Positions 1-9,075 of a DNA stretch of 43,712 nucleotides are shown here, piece by piece. The number at the start of each line of letters is the position of its first letter. Positions within the stretch are counted from its first letter, which is position 1. The translations under genes were made by a program, and so were the position numbers. The DNA comes from Roseofilum capinflatum BLCC-M114 (lineage in GTDB: Bacteria; Cyanobacteriota; Cyanobacteriia; Cyanobacteriales; Desertifilaceae): assembly GCF_030068505.1 (NCBI RefSeq), contig NZ_JAQOSO010000023.1, positions 6,467 to 50,178 on the forward strand, written 5' to 3'. Under the pieces are notes generated by a model. The model saw only the letters and a program-made list of their open reading frames with translations, ran no database searches and was not told the DNA's origin.

Positions 1-314
1 GGTGGGGTGGGGGCGGGTTTACGACATTGATTTGTGGGCATCCTAGATTTGGGGTTAACCCGCCCCTACGGTGAACCCGCCCAACCCGATGTCGATATCA
101 TCATTTCCGGTGGGTTTATCGGTGGGGTGGGGGCAGGTTCACAGAGGTTATGGATGGGAAATGGGGAATGATTCATCTTAACCGGACTTGATACAGCAGT
201 TTTCGCTACTATGGGGTACATTTGAATCGCCCTTAATCTGCCTTTACACAACACTCAGAGGGACTTTCTTGCTCATTATTCATTACTCATTACTTAACAG
301 CGCAAAGCGTTGTA
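1..314. other. Non-coding repeat-rich left edge
   Basis: I see no convincing gene here. A G-rich 14-mer, GGTGGGGTGGGGGC, occurs at 1-14 and again at 121-134. Copies of AACCCGCCC lie at 57-65 and 76-84, inverted relative to GGGCGGGTT near 12. A related string, CGTAGGGGCGGGTTT, recurs near 21175, so this is probably a dispersed cyanobacterial intergenic repeat. Positions 270-298 hold a degenerate heptamer run (CATTATTCATTACTCATTA). Confidence 0.6.
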
Positions 315-2756
315 TTAACTCCCCAACTGCTTCAAAGCTTCCAGGGCGCGTTGAAAATTGGTAACATCTGCTTGCGTATTAAACAGTTCAGCCGCTTGTT
401 GCAAATCGGCGATCGCCCCTTCTTGATCTCCAATGCGAGACCGGGCTAACCCTCGGTTCCCGTAGGTAAATGCATTTTCCGGTTCGAGTTCCAGCGCTCG
501 ACTATAATCGGCGATCGCCTTTTGCCAGTGTCCTTCTCCAGCAGAGTGATTGCCTCGATTGAGATAAGCCAAAGCTAAATTTAACGTTAACGCTGAGTTC
601 TGGGAATCTCCATGGGAGATCACCCCTAATTTAGCAGTGACTGTGCCTCTAGCATCTCCCCGGTTTTCATACACAATAGCCATATTTTCCGGTAAGTTTA
701 AGGCAGAACCCCGATCCCAAAGAAGCTGTCGCTCTACACCTTCGTGATCGGTTATCTGAAAGGACAGGAAAACGCCTCGATCTTGTTTCCATAACTTCAG
801 AGCCTCTTGATATACCCGAATAGCTTCCGAATAGCGCTGAAGCCGTTGTAACAAATGACCCTGGAGTTCTTGTAGATGGATATCATTAGGCACTAAAGTA
901 ATGGCCCGCTCAACGGATTGCAGAGCTTCATCATAGCGATTTAACCAGACTAATTCTTCGGCCCGGGCCCGCCAAGCCGGAGCAAAAGTTCCTTCACTTT
1001 CGGCGATCGCCTCTTCAAACGCAGCTAAGGCTTCGTTATAACGCTTCTGAAACCGCAACATCATTCCCAAACCATACCAGGCTTGATAGAAGGATTGATC
1101 TTGTTGAATTGCCCAATTAAAGGCCAGCATGGCTTCTTCATACTGTTCTAATTGCCAAAGGCTAATGCCATAATTAAACCAGGCGATCTCATCCGTACTA
1201 CTCTCTGGTGTGTCCAAATTTCGTAACAGAGAAACTTGAATTTGCTTGAGTTCAGTACCGTGTAACTGGGGTGGAGGCATAGAATCAACATCCAGCCAGG
1301 CGCGATCGATCCCCACGGAAGACACTAAGTGTAAAAAAGTTTTTATGGGAATTCCTAACCCATAACCGAGTTTCAGGGGGCGAATATCTCCTTGGTCATC
1401 TTGTTTAATTTCCCCTGAACCGCGACCATGAATGCCAATCACATGACCTTGAGTGTCTAAGATTAATCCCCCACTCATTCCCGGAGCCGTGAGATTAGAA
1501 TAAAGCATCTCATAGCCATAGGTAAGAGATAAGGAGTCAATTCCCTGTTGTCTTTGGGTCACCTCTAGAACGCTTTGAATCTGTGAGTCCTGACTGAGCA
1601 AGCGTCCAGTGGTTAATAAACGGGTGGGAGGATGAGAAGAGCGGTGAGGAGTAGAAACCGGCCAACCGGAAACAAAAACATAATTTAAGACTTCCAAGCT
1701 ACGCCAATCATAATCGGCTAAAGTGGCCACTTGATAGGGGGTATGGCTTTCAAATTCCACAATGGCTAAATCGACTCCTGGCAGGGGTTGTACGTTTTCT
1801 AAGTCTATGGGATGACAGTGACCATCTGGCGTGACAATCTTGTAGTTGCTGGGATGACGAATCACATGCTCGGCGGTTAACACATAATAGGTCGAGTCAT
1901 TCTGAGCTACAATCACCCCAGAACCGGTACTGTTAGAGTTGGCAATTAAGACTGTGGTTTGTTGGGCGATCGCATCCACCTGATCGACTAAATTCAGATT
2001 CACCCATTGGGGAACCGCTTCTGCAATACGGTGTATGGGAATCCCCCAGGCGACTTCTCGCATTCGATTTTGTAAGCCACTATCCGGTCGCGATCCATCT
2101 TCAAATACATAGGGATTACCCCACAGAGGGTAAGCCATCATCCCATTAATACTAATCACTTCTCCCTGCAAATTCAGGATTGGCCCCCCGCTCATTCCTT
2201 TGTAAATATCATTGCTATATCCGATTTGATACCCCTGTTGTAACCATTGATTTGGAATTAGCTTTATTTCTCCTTTGGTTAAATTTAAGCCCGGAATATC
2301 ATCAGCAAATCCGGCTGCCACTACTTTTTCTTTTACCGTTAAAACATGGGACGATCCTAATTGAGCAATTTGATACTTTTGATCGGATTGAAATTGCAAC
2401 AGTTGTATATCTCGGTCGTCAATCGCTAAATCCTGAATTCGAGTGGCCCTATACACTTTGCCATCTGGCGTTTCTATCTGATAAGACTCTCCTGTAGCAA
2501 TGACATGGGCTGTTGTTAAGACGGTATAAGTTTTGCCTTCTCGGTGAATTAAGGTTCCCGATCCGCCCGTGGTTCCTGTTTTCACTTTTACCGTAATCGC
2601 TTCTGCAATATTTTTTAGCTCGGTATAAGATAAATCTACAGAACGGGAAGCGATTTGGCAGTGGGGATAAGATACTTGATTGTGAAGCAACCTTAAGGAT
2701 AGGCCCACCGATATACTGCTGAGACCCGCTACTAAGAATAGGATGAGGCGTTTCAT
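315..2756 (-). CDS. Exported tandem trypsin-like serine protease with C-terminal TPRs
   Basis: The protein is about 813 aa. An N-terminal hydrophobic segment (residues about 3-24) indicates export to the periplasm or membrane anchoring. Two trypsin-fold protease domains follow in tandem. In the first the apparent triad is His84 (TTAHV), Asp116 (RDIQLLQF) and Ser189 (GMSGGP). In the second it is His297 (TAEHV), Asp329 (VDLAIVEF) and Ser428 (GMSGG). Both triads look intact. From about residue 520 to the end come TPR repeats, including YGNRGLARSRIGDQEGAIAD. I chose the ATG at 2756 over a TTG at 2762 because GGAG lies 10 nt before the ATG and only 4 nt before the TTG. No PDZ domain is visible, so it is not a standard HtrA/Deg. 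Substrates are unknown; the TPRs suggest protein partners. Confidence 0.9.
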   Translation of the reverse strand: MKRLILFLVAGLSSISVGLSLRLLHNQVSYPHCQIASRSVDLSYTELKNIAEAITVKVKTGTTGGSGTLIHREGKTYTVLTTAHVIATGESYQIETPDGKVYRATRIQDLAIDDRDIQLLQFQSDQKYQIAQLGSSHVLTVKEKVVAAGFADDIPGLNLTKGEIKLIPNQWLQQGYQIGYSNDIYKGMSGGPILNLQGEVISINGMMAYPLWGNPYVFEDGSRPDSGLQNRMREVAWGIPIHRIAEAVPQWVNLNLVDQVDAIAQQTTVLIANSNSTGSGVIVAQNDSTYYVLTAEHVIRHPSNYKIVTPDGHCHPIDLENVQPLPGVDLAIVEFESHTPYQVATLADYDWRSLEVLNYVFVSGWPVSTPHRSSHPPTRLLTTGRLLSQDSQIQSVLEVTQRQQGIDSLSLTYGYEMLYSNLTAPGMSGGLILDTQGHVIGIHGRGSGEIKQDDQGDIRPLKLGYGLGIPIKTFLHLVSSVGIDRAWLDVDSMPPPQLHGTELKQIQVSLLRNLDTPESSTDEIAWFNYGISLWQLEQYEEAMLAFNWAIQQDQSFYQAWYGLGMMLRFQKRYNEALAAFEEAIAESEGTFAPAWRARAEELVWLNRYDEALQSVERAITLVPNDIHLQELQGHLLQRLQRYSEAIRVYQEALKLWKQDRGVFLSFQITDHEGVERQLLWDRGSALNLPENMAIVYENRGDARGTVTAKLGVISHGDSQNSALTLNLALAYLNRGNHSAGEGHWQKAIADYSRALELEPENAFTYGNRGLARSRIGDQEGAIADLQQAAELFNTQADVTNFQRALEALKQLGS

Positions 2757-3463
2757 CGTCAATCCACTCCAAATCTATGAATTACGGTTATCCCACCTCT
2801 ATTTGAGTGGGTTGGGTTTACCGAAATGCACTCCTCATACCACATAATAGCGCTTATGGGGATAGGGGTGTAACCCCTTTTATGGAAGTTGATGCCCCAA
2901 ATGTCAACCCATGGGAATATCCTCATCCAATGATTGAGGTCAAAATTGAATTTATGCTGACCAATTCGCCCAAAAGATTGGTTGCAAAAAGATAAATAAT
3001 GGGTACGCAACAAAGAATCACTAATCAAGGATAGGAATTGATAGAGAAAAAATAGAGTTGTTTTTATAGTTCATGAGATTTAATCAATCATCCGGAGAAT
3101 TGGAAACTTAACAGGAATTGATCGATTCAGTATTTCTATTTTTGGAGTTTTAATTAAGACCAAAAAAAATTGTATCCCTGATATGTTATGGGAATACAGA
3201 CAAGAACATTGAGTGGCGATCGCATCTATCCCTAAATCAATTCTCTATAAATATCCGTTAATCAACTTATTTATTGGCATCAAAAATCACCCATAGAACA
3301 ACAATCATTGAACAGGAAGTCGCGAGGACAGGAGAACACTGAACTCCAGTCAGTGTCAACACTAGCTAAATCGTGTTGAGTAGATTTAATTAGTGTACCG
3401 AGAAAATTCGATCAATTCAAGTTGCTCAGTTGCAATAACTGTGCATAAAGTTTAAAAAAAGAT
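2757..3463. other. Long intergenic region, no supported gene
   Basis: About 700 bp lie between the protease start and the COP23 terminator. Short open frames exist (about 62 and 89 codons) but none has a ribosome-binding site or a recognisable protein. Small palindromes are present: GGGGT/ACCCC at 2865-2877 and two adjacent stem-loops at 3336-3379. Since both flanking genes are on the minus strand, this should hold the protease promoter, but I cannot point to a clear -35/-10 pair. Confidence 0.5.
3336..3379. other. Pair of adjacent 7-bp stem-loops
   Basis: ACACTGA (3336-3342) pairs with TCAGTGT (3350-3356) across a 7-nt loop. It is followed at once by TCAACAC (3356-3362) pairing with GTGTTGA (3373-3379) across a 10-nt loop; the two share base 3356. 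The arrangement could be an operator pair or RNA structure. Function is unknown. Confidence 0.35.
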
Positions 3464-3491
3464 AAAAAAAAAGAACCAAAATTGGTTCTTT
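3464..3491 (-). terminator. Intrinsic terminator of the COP23 gene
   Basis: Read on the minus strand, AAAGAACCAA and TTGGTTCTTT form a hairpin, followed directly by a run of T residues. It sits about 20 bp after the stop codon of the COP23 gene. Confidence 0.8.
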
Positions 3492-3511
3492 AGAAGTTTT
3501 TTTCACTTAAA

Positions 3512-4036
3512 CTAAAGGGGTTTCACGGAATCGGTATCTGTAGGGGATTCCTGGAGTAGTTGGTTTAAATCGATATAGACTTGATCGGTATTGGAGCCTT
3601 GTAATAGAGGATTTAAACCATATTGTCCCACATCAAACAAATCCTGAATGACTCGGCTGGCACTCTCTCCAGGTTGGAGAGTAAAGAGGAGTCCTGTACA
3701 GGGCCCCCCCAAGACACTAGAGACACAAATGACATCTAGACCATCTTGAATGCCTGTGGTAATAAAATTAGCAATCCCTTGTTCTTGGTAAGTTTGTAGG
3801 CGATTAGAAACTTGCTCGCACCGGGTTTGAGGGTCATAGCCAAAGGGGGTAAAATACTCAGAAACCCAGCGAATAATGGGAATATTCCCTCTCGGAACGA
3901 GAGCTAAGGTTGTGGGAATCCCATCACGGGAAGCGCCACAAGCAAAGGTTTGAGCCTTATTTGTCTTGATTTGGGCTGTTGCCCCAACCGCCAATAAGGA
4001 CAACATCAAGGCTGTAACTGTAGATTTGAGCTTCAT
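3512..4036 (-). CDS. COP23 domain protein, exported
   Basis: This 174-aa protein has an N-terminal signal peptide (residues 1 to about 21, ending ATA-Q). The body matches the cyanobacterial COP23 (circadian oscillating polypeptide) family: FACGASRDGIPTT near residue 31, PIIRWVSEYF, a central RCEQVSNRLQ, DGLDVICVSS and GGPCTGLLFTL. Four cysteines in the body may form disulfides in the periplasm. The family was named for a membrane-associated Cyanothece protein with rhythmic abundance; its biochemical role is not known. The gene is monocistronic, with its own terminator, and is divergent from the SH3 protein gene. Confidence 0.82.
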   Translation of the reverse strand: MKLKSTVTALMLSLLAVGATAQIKTNKAQTFACGASRDGIPTTLALVPRGNIPIIRWVSEYFTPFGYDPQTRCEQVSNRLQTYQEQGIANFITTGIQDGLDVICVSSVLGGPCTGLLFTLQPGESASRVIQDLFDVGQYGLNPLLQGSNTDQVYIDLNQLLQESPTDTDSVKPL

Positions 4037-4265
4037 AGCAGTATTGGGATAACTGAAGCTAGGCAGAAAGAATACAAAGAGGAACAGTTTACCATAATGG
4101 TTCAGGTTCTACTTTAGCACTTCTAGCTCCGGAATAAAGAACCGGATTGAGGTTAATTTGATGATATATCCTTAACTAGAAAGACTAAAGGGCAGCGCGA
4201 TCGCACTCGAACTGTAGTGGGTCATCGATTGCTCAGGATTCCCATAACTTCAGGAGTGATACAGT

Positions 4266-5072
4266 ATGAAATATGGCATTCGTGGATTAGTCGTGTTTGG
4301 ATTAATGATGGTCAATTTTCCCGGTCGTTCTTTGCCAGCGATCGCCTCTACTCCCCCCTCCTACGTTGCCCAAAGCATTGTTGGAGAATGTAGAGCAGCT
4401 CGTAAAGGGACGTTTGTCTACTACGAACGTAATTTTGAGTCCGGTCAAATTCGCGGCCTGCAAGCCAACGATCGCGTTACCCTCGCTGGCAACGGAGGAG
4501 GCGGGTGGATTGCCATTAGTGAACCTACCGTGGGTTTTGTGCGTACTGAAGATCTCAAACCCTGCACCGTGGAAACAGTGACTCTGTGCGCTAATGTCAA
4601 TTCATTCATTCATGAAAGTCGCTCTCTTGACTCTCGACCGGTTAGAGGTATACTTGCAGGCGAACAGGTTGTTTTAACCACAGAACAGGTGGACGAATGG
4701 CGCACGGTACTTGAACCCCGTCCTGGATTTATTCCAGACAACCGTTTAAGAGAATGCGATAACTCTTCCTCAACGGTTGTACCGAGTCGTCCCTCAACAA
4801 CGCGCCCTCAACCTACCCCAAATGTGTGCCATCGAGTCACCCCTTTAGTCGATGCGGGTCTCAATGTGCGCTCTGCACCAACTGAAGCCGCAAGGGTAGT
4901 TGAGACCCTAGTACCAGGGACATTGGTTCGGCTGCGATCGATGGCTCCTCGAACCGATAGCACTGGGCGATCTTGGGTTTCCATTCTTTCGCCAGTATCC
5001 GGTTGGGTTTCCGATGGATTTCCGGGCAATAAAAGCAATTTAAGACCAGTTCCTTGTGGGAGTGGCCGATAA
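4266..5072 (+). CDS. Secreted protein with three SH3-like domains
   Basis: This 268-aa protein starts with a signal peptide (about 1-27, ending AIAS). Three bacterial SH3-like modules follow at roughly 38-100, 103-165 and 187-267. Cues are the GWIAISEPTVGFVRTEDL strand, WRTVLEPRPGFIPDNRL, and the classic SH3b segment GLNVRSAPTEAARVVETLVPG followed by SWVSILSPVSGWV. A proline/threonine linker separates modules two and three. Each module carries a cysteine pair, probably disulfide-bonded. Such modules usually bind cell-wall or protein ligands. No catalytic domain is present. AGGAG at 4252-4256, 9 nt before the ATG, supports the start. Confidence 0.8.
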   Translation: MKYGIRGLVVFGLMMVNFPGRSLPAIASTPPSYVAQSIVGECRAARKGTFVYYERNFESGQIRGLQANDRVTLAGNGGGGWIAISEPTVGFVRTEDLKPCTVETVTLCANVNSFIHESRSLDSRPVRGILAGEQVVLTTEQVDEWRTVLEPRPGFIPDNRLRECDNSSSTVVPSRPSTTRPQPTPNVCHRVTPLVDAGLNVRSAPTEAARVVETLVPGTLVRLRSMAPRTDSTGRSWVSILSPVSGWVSDGFPGNKSNLRPVPCGSGR

Positions 5073-5143
5073 TCTCTTGGTCTTTTTTAGGATGGGGATG
5101 GGAACACAACCCATTACCCATTACCCTTCTGCCGCTCGGAGTG

Positions 5144-6649
5144 TTAAGCAGCTTTGCGACGCTGTAAGGGGTTCATTCTGGCTTCTAGCCACTTAAATCC
5201 AAAGGAAGATAAGGTGGTTAAGACCAGATACATTAAAGCCACAGCTAAATAAATTTCAAAGGATCGATAGGTGGTGGCTACCATGAGTTGACCTTGGCGG
5301 AATAATTCCTCAAATCCAATTACGGCAACTAAACTGGTATCTTTGACCAAGGTAATAAATTCATTGCCCAAAGGCGGTAACATGCGGCGCAAGGCTTGGG
5401 GAAAAATTACATCTTGCATGGTTTGTAGGGGACTCATGCCTAGGGATTGACTGGCTTCCCATTGACCTTTATCAATGGATTCAATGCCCCCGCGCATGAT
5501 TTCGGCTAGGTAGGCGGCACTATTTAAGCTTAGGGCTAAGACGGCTGCGGGGAAGCGATCGAAACTGAAGTCTAGACCTAATTCTCGGAATAAACCGGGA
5601 AGACCAAAATAGATCATAAACAGTTGCACTAGCATGGGGGTTCCCCGGAAGAAGTCTACATACACGCGGCAAAGAAGGCGCAGGGGTTTGTAGGGAGAAA
5701 TCATGGCGATCGCCACGGCTGTGCCCCCGATTAACCCGAAGGTAAAAGCCAGAGCCGTGAGCAGTAAGGTAATGGTTGAACCTTGAAGTAAGTTGGCAAA
5801 CAGTTTTCCCCAATCGAAACTTATCACTTGTGCAGTTTCTAAGGAAGGGGGCACGATGGGTAATTCGGGCGGTTCACCGGCAAACCACGTTTGATAAACG
5901 TCGCGATAACCCCCATTTTGGATCAGTAATCCTAGGGCATTGTTAATGTCATCTAAATAAGGGGAGTCTTTCGGCAAGGCAATGCCATAATATTCTTCGG
6001 TGACTAATTCCCCGACCACTTTTACGCCTTGTAATCCGGCTTCTTTGATGGCGTAGAGAGTTACTGGCCCATCATTGACTACTGCATCGACCTTGCCATT
6101 AATTAATTCTTGTAGGGCCAAAGAGGCGGAATCAAACGAACTGACGCTTGCTCCTTCAATGGTGTTGGCTTCCTGTGCGCCGGTTGTACCAATTTGAACG
6201 GCGATTCGTTTGCCGTCTAGATCTTCAAAACTTTGAATATCGGTATTATTTTCTTGAACGGCAATGGCTAAACCGGCCTTAAAATAGGGACGGGAAAACG
6301 ATACGGTTTGCGCTCGCTCTGGGGTGATGGTCATGCCACTAATGGCGGCATCTATGGTTTGAGACTGGAGGGCGGGAATAATGCCATCAAAGGGTAAACT
6401 GATAAATTCAATGTTGAGTTCAGCCGCTTCACCAATGGCTTGCATTAAATCAATATCAAATCCACTGAGTTCTCCTGTGGCTTGGTCTTGCATTTCAAAG
6501 GGAGGAAAGGTGGGTTCGGTGGCGACTTGGAGGGTGGGAGCAGAATCTTGGGCAATCGTGGATACACTGGTGAAGATGACCACTAGCAGACAACTGGCGA
6601 TCGCCAGAAAAACCTGTATTTTGCGGGTGAATCCCTTACTCCCCATCAT
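5144..6649 (-). CDS. bgtB: Amino-acid ABC transporter, fused substrate-binding protein and permease (BgtB type)
   Basis: The protein is about 501 aa. Residues 1-35 are a signal/anchor segment. About 38-265 is a polar amino-acid binding domain (LQVATEPTFPPFEM, GFDIDLMQAIGE, DAAISGMTITPERAQ). About 285-500 is a His/Glu/Gln-type permease with the EAA-loop motif (EIMRGGIESIDKGQWEASQ). This fusion is the arrangement of Synechocystis BgtB, which with ATPase BgtA imports basic amino acids and glutamine. The ATPase gene lies divergently next door. The ATG at 6649 is preferred to an upstream TTG at 6655. Exact substrate specificity cannot be read from sequence. Confidence 0.88.
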   Translation of the reverse strand: MMGSKGFTRKIQVFLAIASCLLVVIFTSVSTIAQDSAPTLQVATEPTFPPFEMQDQATGELSGFDIDLMQAIGEAAELNIEFISLPFDGIIPALQSQTIDAAISGMTITPERAQTVSFSRPYFKAGLAIAVQENNTDIQSFEDLDGKRIAVQIGTTGAQEANTIEGASVSSFDSASLALQELINGKVDAVVNDGPVTLYAIKEAGLQGVKVVGELVTEEYYGIALPKDSPYLDDINNALGLLIQNGGYRDVYQTWFAGEPPELPIVPPSLETAQVISFDWGKLFANLLQGSTITLLLTALAFTFGLIGGTAVAIAMISPYKPLRLLCRVYVDFFRGTPMLVQLFMIYFGLPGLFRELGLDFSFDRFPAAVLALSLNSAAYLAEIMRGGIESIDKGQWEASQSLGMSPLQTMQDVIFPQALRRMLPPLGNEFITLVKDTSLVAVIGFEELFRQGQLMVATTYRSFEIYLAVALMYLVLTTLSSFGFKWLEARMNPLQRRKAA

Positions 6650-6799
6650 CCTCAACTCTCTCCTGTCGATAAAACCACGTTAGACCGTTGTTTAGTATCA
6701 AGGGTTGATTCCGGAATAAAAGTAATCGCCGATACATTTTACCGATGGAAGATTCAGATAGTTTAAACTCAACTCCCCATTAACGATGGTTTCAAAACT

Positions 6800-7552
6800 A
6801 TGGTCAACTCAGCAACTGCCGTCATTGAATGTCAAGACTTACACAAAAGCTTTCAGGATCTGGAAGTGCTAAAAGGGGTGACGACGACATTGCATGAAGG
6901 GGATGTGGTCTCAGTGATTGGCCCTTCTGGATGTGGTAAAACGACATTTTTGCGGTGCTTAAATCGTCTAGAGTCGATCAATAAAGGACGGTTGGAAGTG
7001 ATGGGGATTGATATTTCCCATGCCCAAGTCAGTCAAGAAACTCTACGCCAACTGCGGAGTCGGGTGGGCATGGTGTTTCAGCATTTTAATTTGTTTCCCC
7101 ATTTAACGGTTTTACAAAACTTGATGCTTGCGCCGATCAAGGTGTTGAAAGACTCAGAATCGGAGTGTCGAGAACGAGCCAGCCATTACTTAGAAAAAGT
7201 CGGGTTAGGGGATAAAGCCAATTTTTATCCGGAACAGCTTTCTGGGGGACAAAAGCAACGGGTGGCGATCGCCCGCAGCTTATGCATGAAACCCAGTGTT
7301 CTCCTGTTCGACGAACCTACCAGCGCCCTCGATCCGGAGTTAGTAGGGGAAGTTTTAAGCGTTATGAAACAACTGGCGCAAGAGGGGATGACGATGGTAG
7401 TGGTTACCCATGAGATGCAGTTTGCGCGGGAAGTCTCCAATAAGGTGCTGTTCTTCCACCAAGGCATTATTGAAGAATCGGGCGATCCGCAAGAGCTATT
7501 TACCCAACCGAAGAGCGATCGCCTTAAATCCTTTCTCAGTCGGATTGGCTAA
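6800..7552 (+). CDS. bgtA: Amino-acid ABC transporter ATPase (BgtA/GlnQ type)
   Basis: This 250-aa protein has a complete ABC ATPase set: Walker [10 protein letters not shown] at 41-49, Q-loop [10 protein letters not shown] near 92-101, signature LSGGQ at 147-151, Walker B VLLFDEP at 167-173 and the H-switch VVVTHE near 202. The [17 protein letters not shown] segment is typical of the polar amino-acid (GlnQ/HisP) subfamily. It presumably powers the fused binding protein/permease encoded divergently upstream; the roughly 150-bp gap should hold both promoters. Its 3' end overlaps the convergent cupin gene by 4 bp. Confidence 0.92.
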   Translation: MVNSATAVIECQDLHKSFQDLEVLKGVTTTLHEGDVVSVIGPSGCGKTTFLRCLNRLESINKGRLEVMGIDISHAQVSQETLRQLRSRVGMVFQHFNLFPHLTVLQNLMLAPIKVLKDSESECRERASHYLEKVGLGDKANFYPEQLSGGQKQRVAIARSLCMKPSVLLFDEPTSALDPELVGEVLSVMKQLAQEGMTMVVVTHEMQFAREVSNKVLFFHQGIIEESGDPQELFTQPKSDRLKSFLSRIG

Positions 7553-8160
7553 AAATTCCAGGCTCGGTGATTAATCGAATCGAATTCAAACCGGTTTTCC
7601 ACCTTCGTTTCTCCGTATAAATTCAACGTGATAGCCGGTTCATCCCCTAGGGGTTCCACGCTATGAATAGCATCAGGCAGAAAAGTAATAATTTCTCCAG
7701 GACTTAAAATATACGAGTCTACTGATTCAAGGCGATCGCTAAATTCTGGGGTTGGACTTCTGCGCCAAAACCTATTTTTTTCCTGCCCACTTAACAAGGC
7801 AACCACTCCCCAAGTCCCATGATTATGAATGGGGGAAACATTCCCCGGCAACCACGCCACCATTTGCATCGTGAGCTTAAAATCTGGTTCGTCATACAAC
7901 GATAAAATCGACCATCCAGGATTCGGACTCGGTTCTAAATAATAAGTTTGTAACCAAGGCGAATAATCCAAGAGTCTTCGCAAACAGTGAGCAATTTTGG
8001 GTAACCGTTGGCGATCGCCTGGAATCTCCCACAAAATGGTTTCTAAATCCGTCAGAAAGCGATATAACCGATAAGGTTTTTCCCCCGTTTCTGGAGAACT
8101 TGCAGGCGTTAGAGGCAACCGTTCTCCTTGTTCATTCACCAGCCAGTCAGTAGGTTGCAT
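7549..8160 (-). CDS. Cysteine dioxygenase-like cupin
   Basis: This 203-aa protein belongs to the cysteine dioxygenase type I / thiol dioxygenase cupin family. The iron-binding His-x-His lies in [10 protein letters not shown] and the third histidine in [10 protein letters not shown], with a conserved ITLNLYGE strand after it. Family members oxidise cysteine or related thiols using non-haem iron and O2; which thiol is used here is uncertain. The gene converges on bgtA with a 4-bp overlap of 3' ends and starts at an ATG ending at 8160. A transporter for amino acids beside a possible amino-acid thiol dioxygenase is suggestive but not proof of a pathway. Confidence 0.75.
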   Translation of the reverse strand: MQPTDWLVNEQGERLPLTPASSPETGEKPYRLYRFLTDLETILWEIPGDRQRLPKIAHCLRRLLDYSPWLQTYYLEPSPNPGWSILSLYDEPDFKLTMQMVAWLPGNVSPIHNHGTWGVVALLSGQEKNRFWRRSPTPEFSDRLESVDSYILSPGEIITFLPDAIHSVEPLGDEPAITLNLYGETKVENRFEFDSINHRAWNF

Positions 8161-8330
8161 AGCATCACTTGTGAGTCAAATACTTCTGAAATTAACCCTA
8201 ACCTAAAACAAACCCCAAGCTGCAAATTCTCAGCAAGGGTTCAGATTTCTCTCAGAGCAGCTTCAGCTCCCTAGGCTTTAGTAGAAGAGAAGAACACTTA
8301 CAGTTATCCTTAAACTTATCGGAGTCATTG

Positions 8331-8993
8331 ATGAAACTACATTACATTACCACCCTGGCGATCGCCTCTATTTTTACCGTTGGTATAACCGCCCACACCT
8401 ATGCCCAAGGGCAATTCAAAGGTGGACAAACCTCCATTTCTAACAAAGCCTGTGCTGGAAATCCCTGTGCAGGCAATCCCTGTGCAGGCAATCCCTGTGC
8501 AGGCAATCCCTGTGCTGGAAATCCCTGCGCCGGAAATCCCTGTGCCGGTAAAAATCCCTGCGCCGGAGATCCCTGTGCCGGAAATCCCTGTGCCGGTGCG
8601 ACAAAAAACTCCCCCGTATTCTCACGCCAAGGTGTAGCCATCCGAGGAGCCGATCCAGTCGCCTACTTTAGTCAAAGCAACGGCGCAGATGCCATGATGG
8701 GTACAGCCGAATATCAACACGAGTGGAAGGGAGCCACCTGGTACTTTACCAGTGCCCAAAACCGAGACCAATTTGCCGCTAACCCCACCCAATACGCACC
8801 TCAATATGGGGGATATTGCGCCAAAGCCGTGAGTGAAGGGAACCTTGCCCCAGTCGATCCCGATGCTTGGACAATCTACGAAGGGAAATTATACCTGAAC
8901 TACAGTAAAAGCGTGCAAGCTCAATGGAGCCGCGATATACCCGGTAATATTGCCAAAGCCGATCGCCATTGGCCAGACGTTCTCAATCGGTAA
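8331..8993 (+). CDS. Exported YHS-domain protein with CAGNP cysteine repeats
   Basis: This protein is 220 aa. It has a signal peptide (about 1-25, ending TYA-Q), then residues 41-89 form a pentapeptide array: six CAGNP, then CAGKNP, CAGDP, CAGNP and a last CAG, giving ten regularly spaced cysteines. Residues about 95-220 are a YHS-type domain (GVAIRGADPVAYF, WYFTSAQNRDQFAANP, YGGYCAKAVSEG). YHS domains are linked to metal binding in other proteins. The regular extracytoplasmic cysteines suggest metal or redox chemistry, but that is inference. GGAG at 8321-8324 sets the ATG at 8331 rather than the TTG at 8328. The next gene on the strand encodes an ArsS-type radical SAM protein. Annotation databases use the label (seleno)protein for both families; here only Cys codons are seen. 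Confidence 0.83.
   Translation: MKLHYITTLAIASIFTVGITAHTYAQGQFKGGQTSISNKACAGNPCAGNPCAGNPCAGNPCAGNPCAGNPCAGKNPCAGDPCAGNPCAGATKNSPVFSRQGVAIRGADPVAYFSQSNGADAMMGTAEYQHEWKGATWYFTSAQNRDQFAANPTQYAPQYGGYCAKAVSEGNLAPVDPDAWTIYEGKLYLNYSKSVQAQWSRDIPGNIAKADRHWPDVLNR
8451..8597 (+). repeat. 15-bp coding tandem repeat (CAGNP units)
   Basis: Units of the form TGTGCAGGCAATCCC repeat with synonymous changes (TGTGCTGGAAATCCC, TGCGCCGGAAATCCC). Two units are altered, one by an inserted Lys codon (CAGKNP) and one by Asn to Asp (CAGDP). The synonymous drift alongside conserved Cys indicates selection on the peptide rather than a raw microsatellite. Confidence 0.85.
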
Positions 8994-9020
8994 ATTATTC
9001 TAAATTGCGATAGAGTATCT

Positions 9021-9040
9021 AGGGTGGAGCCATCCACCCT
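9021..9040. terminator. Hairpin between the YHS and radical SAM genes
   Basis: AGGGTGGA (9021-9028) and TCCACCCT (9033-9040) form a perfect 8-bp stem with a 4-nt loop, 28 bp after the YHS stop. No T-run follows, so it may be a weak terminator, an mRNA-processing or stability element, or a small repeat. Confidence 0.4.
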
Positions 9041-9075
9041 GACTCAACCCTCACCTTGCCGATCTACTGTTGCCC

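Noticed and set aside
66-254. 62-codon minus-strand frame at the left edge
   Set aside because: It runs through the dispersed G/C-rich repeats and has no ribosome-binding site or domain.
2759-3028. 89-codon open frame upstream of the protease gene, minus strand
   Set aside because: No ribosome-binding site, no recognisable domain, and it overlaps the protease start region; composition looks like non-coding DNA.
8451-8597. 15-bp array considered as CRISPR or a plain microsatellite
   Set aside because: Units are contiguous, in frame and differ mostly by synonymous changes that keep Cys-Ala-Gly-Asn-Pro.
8399-8641. Overlapping frames in the CAGNP repeat on other strands
   Set aside because: They are frame shadows of the repeat and have no start signals.
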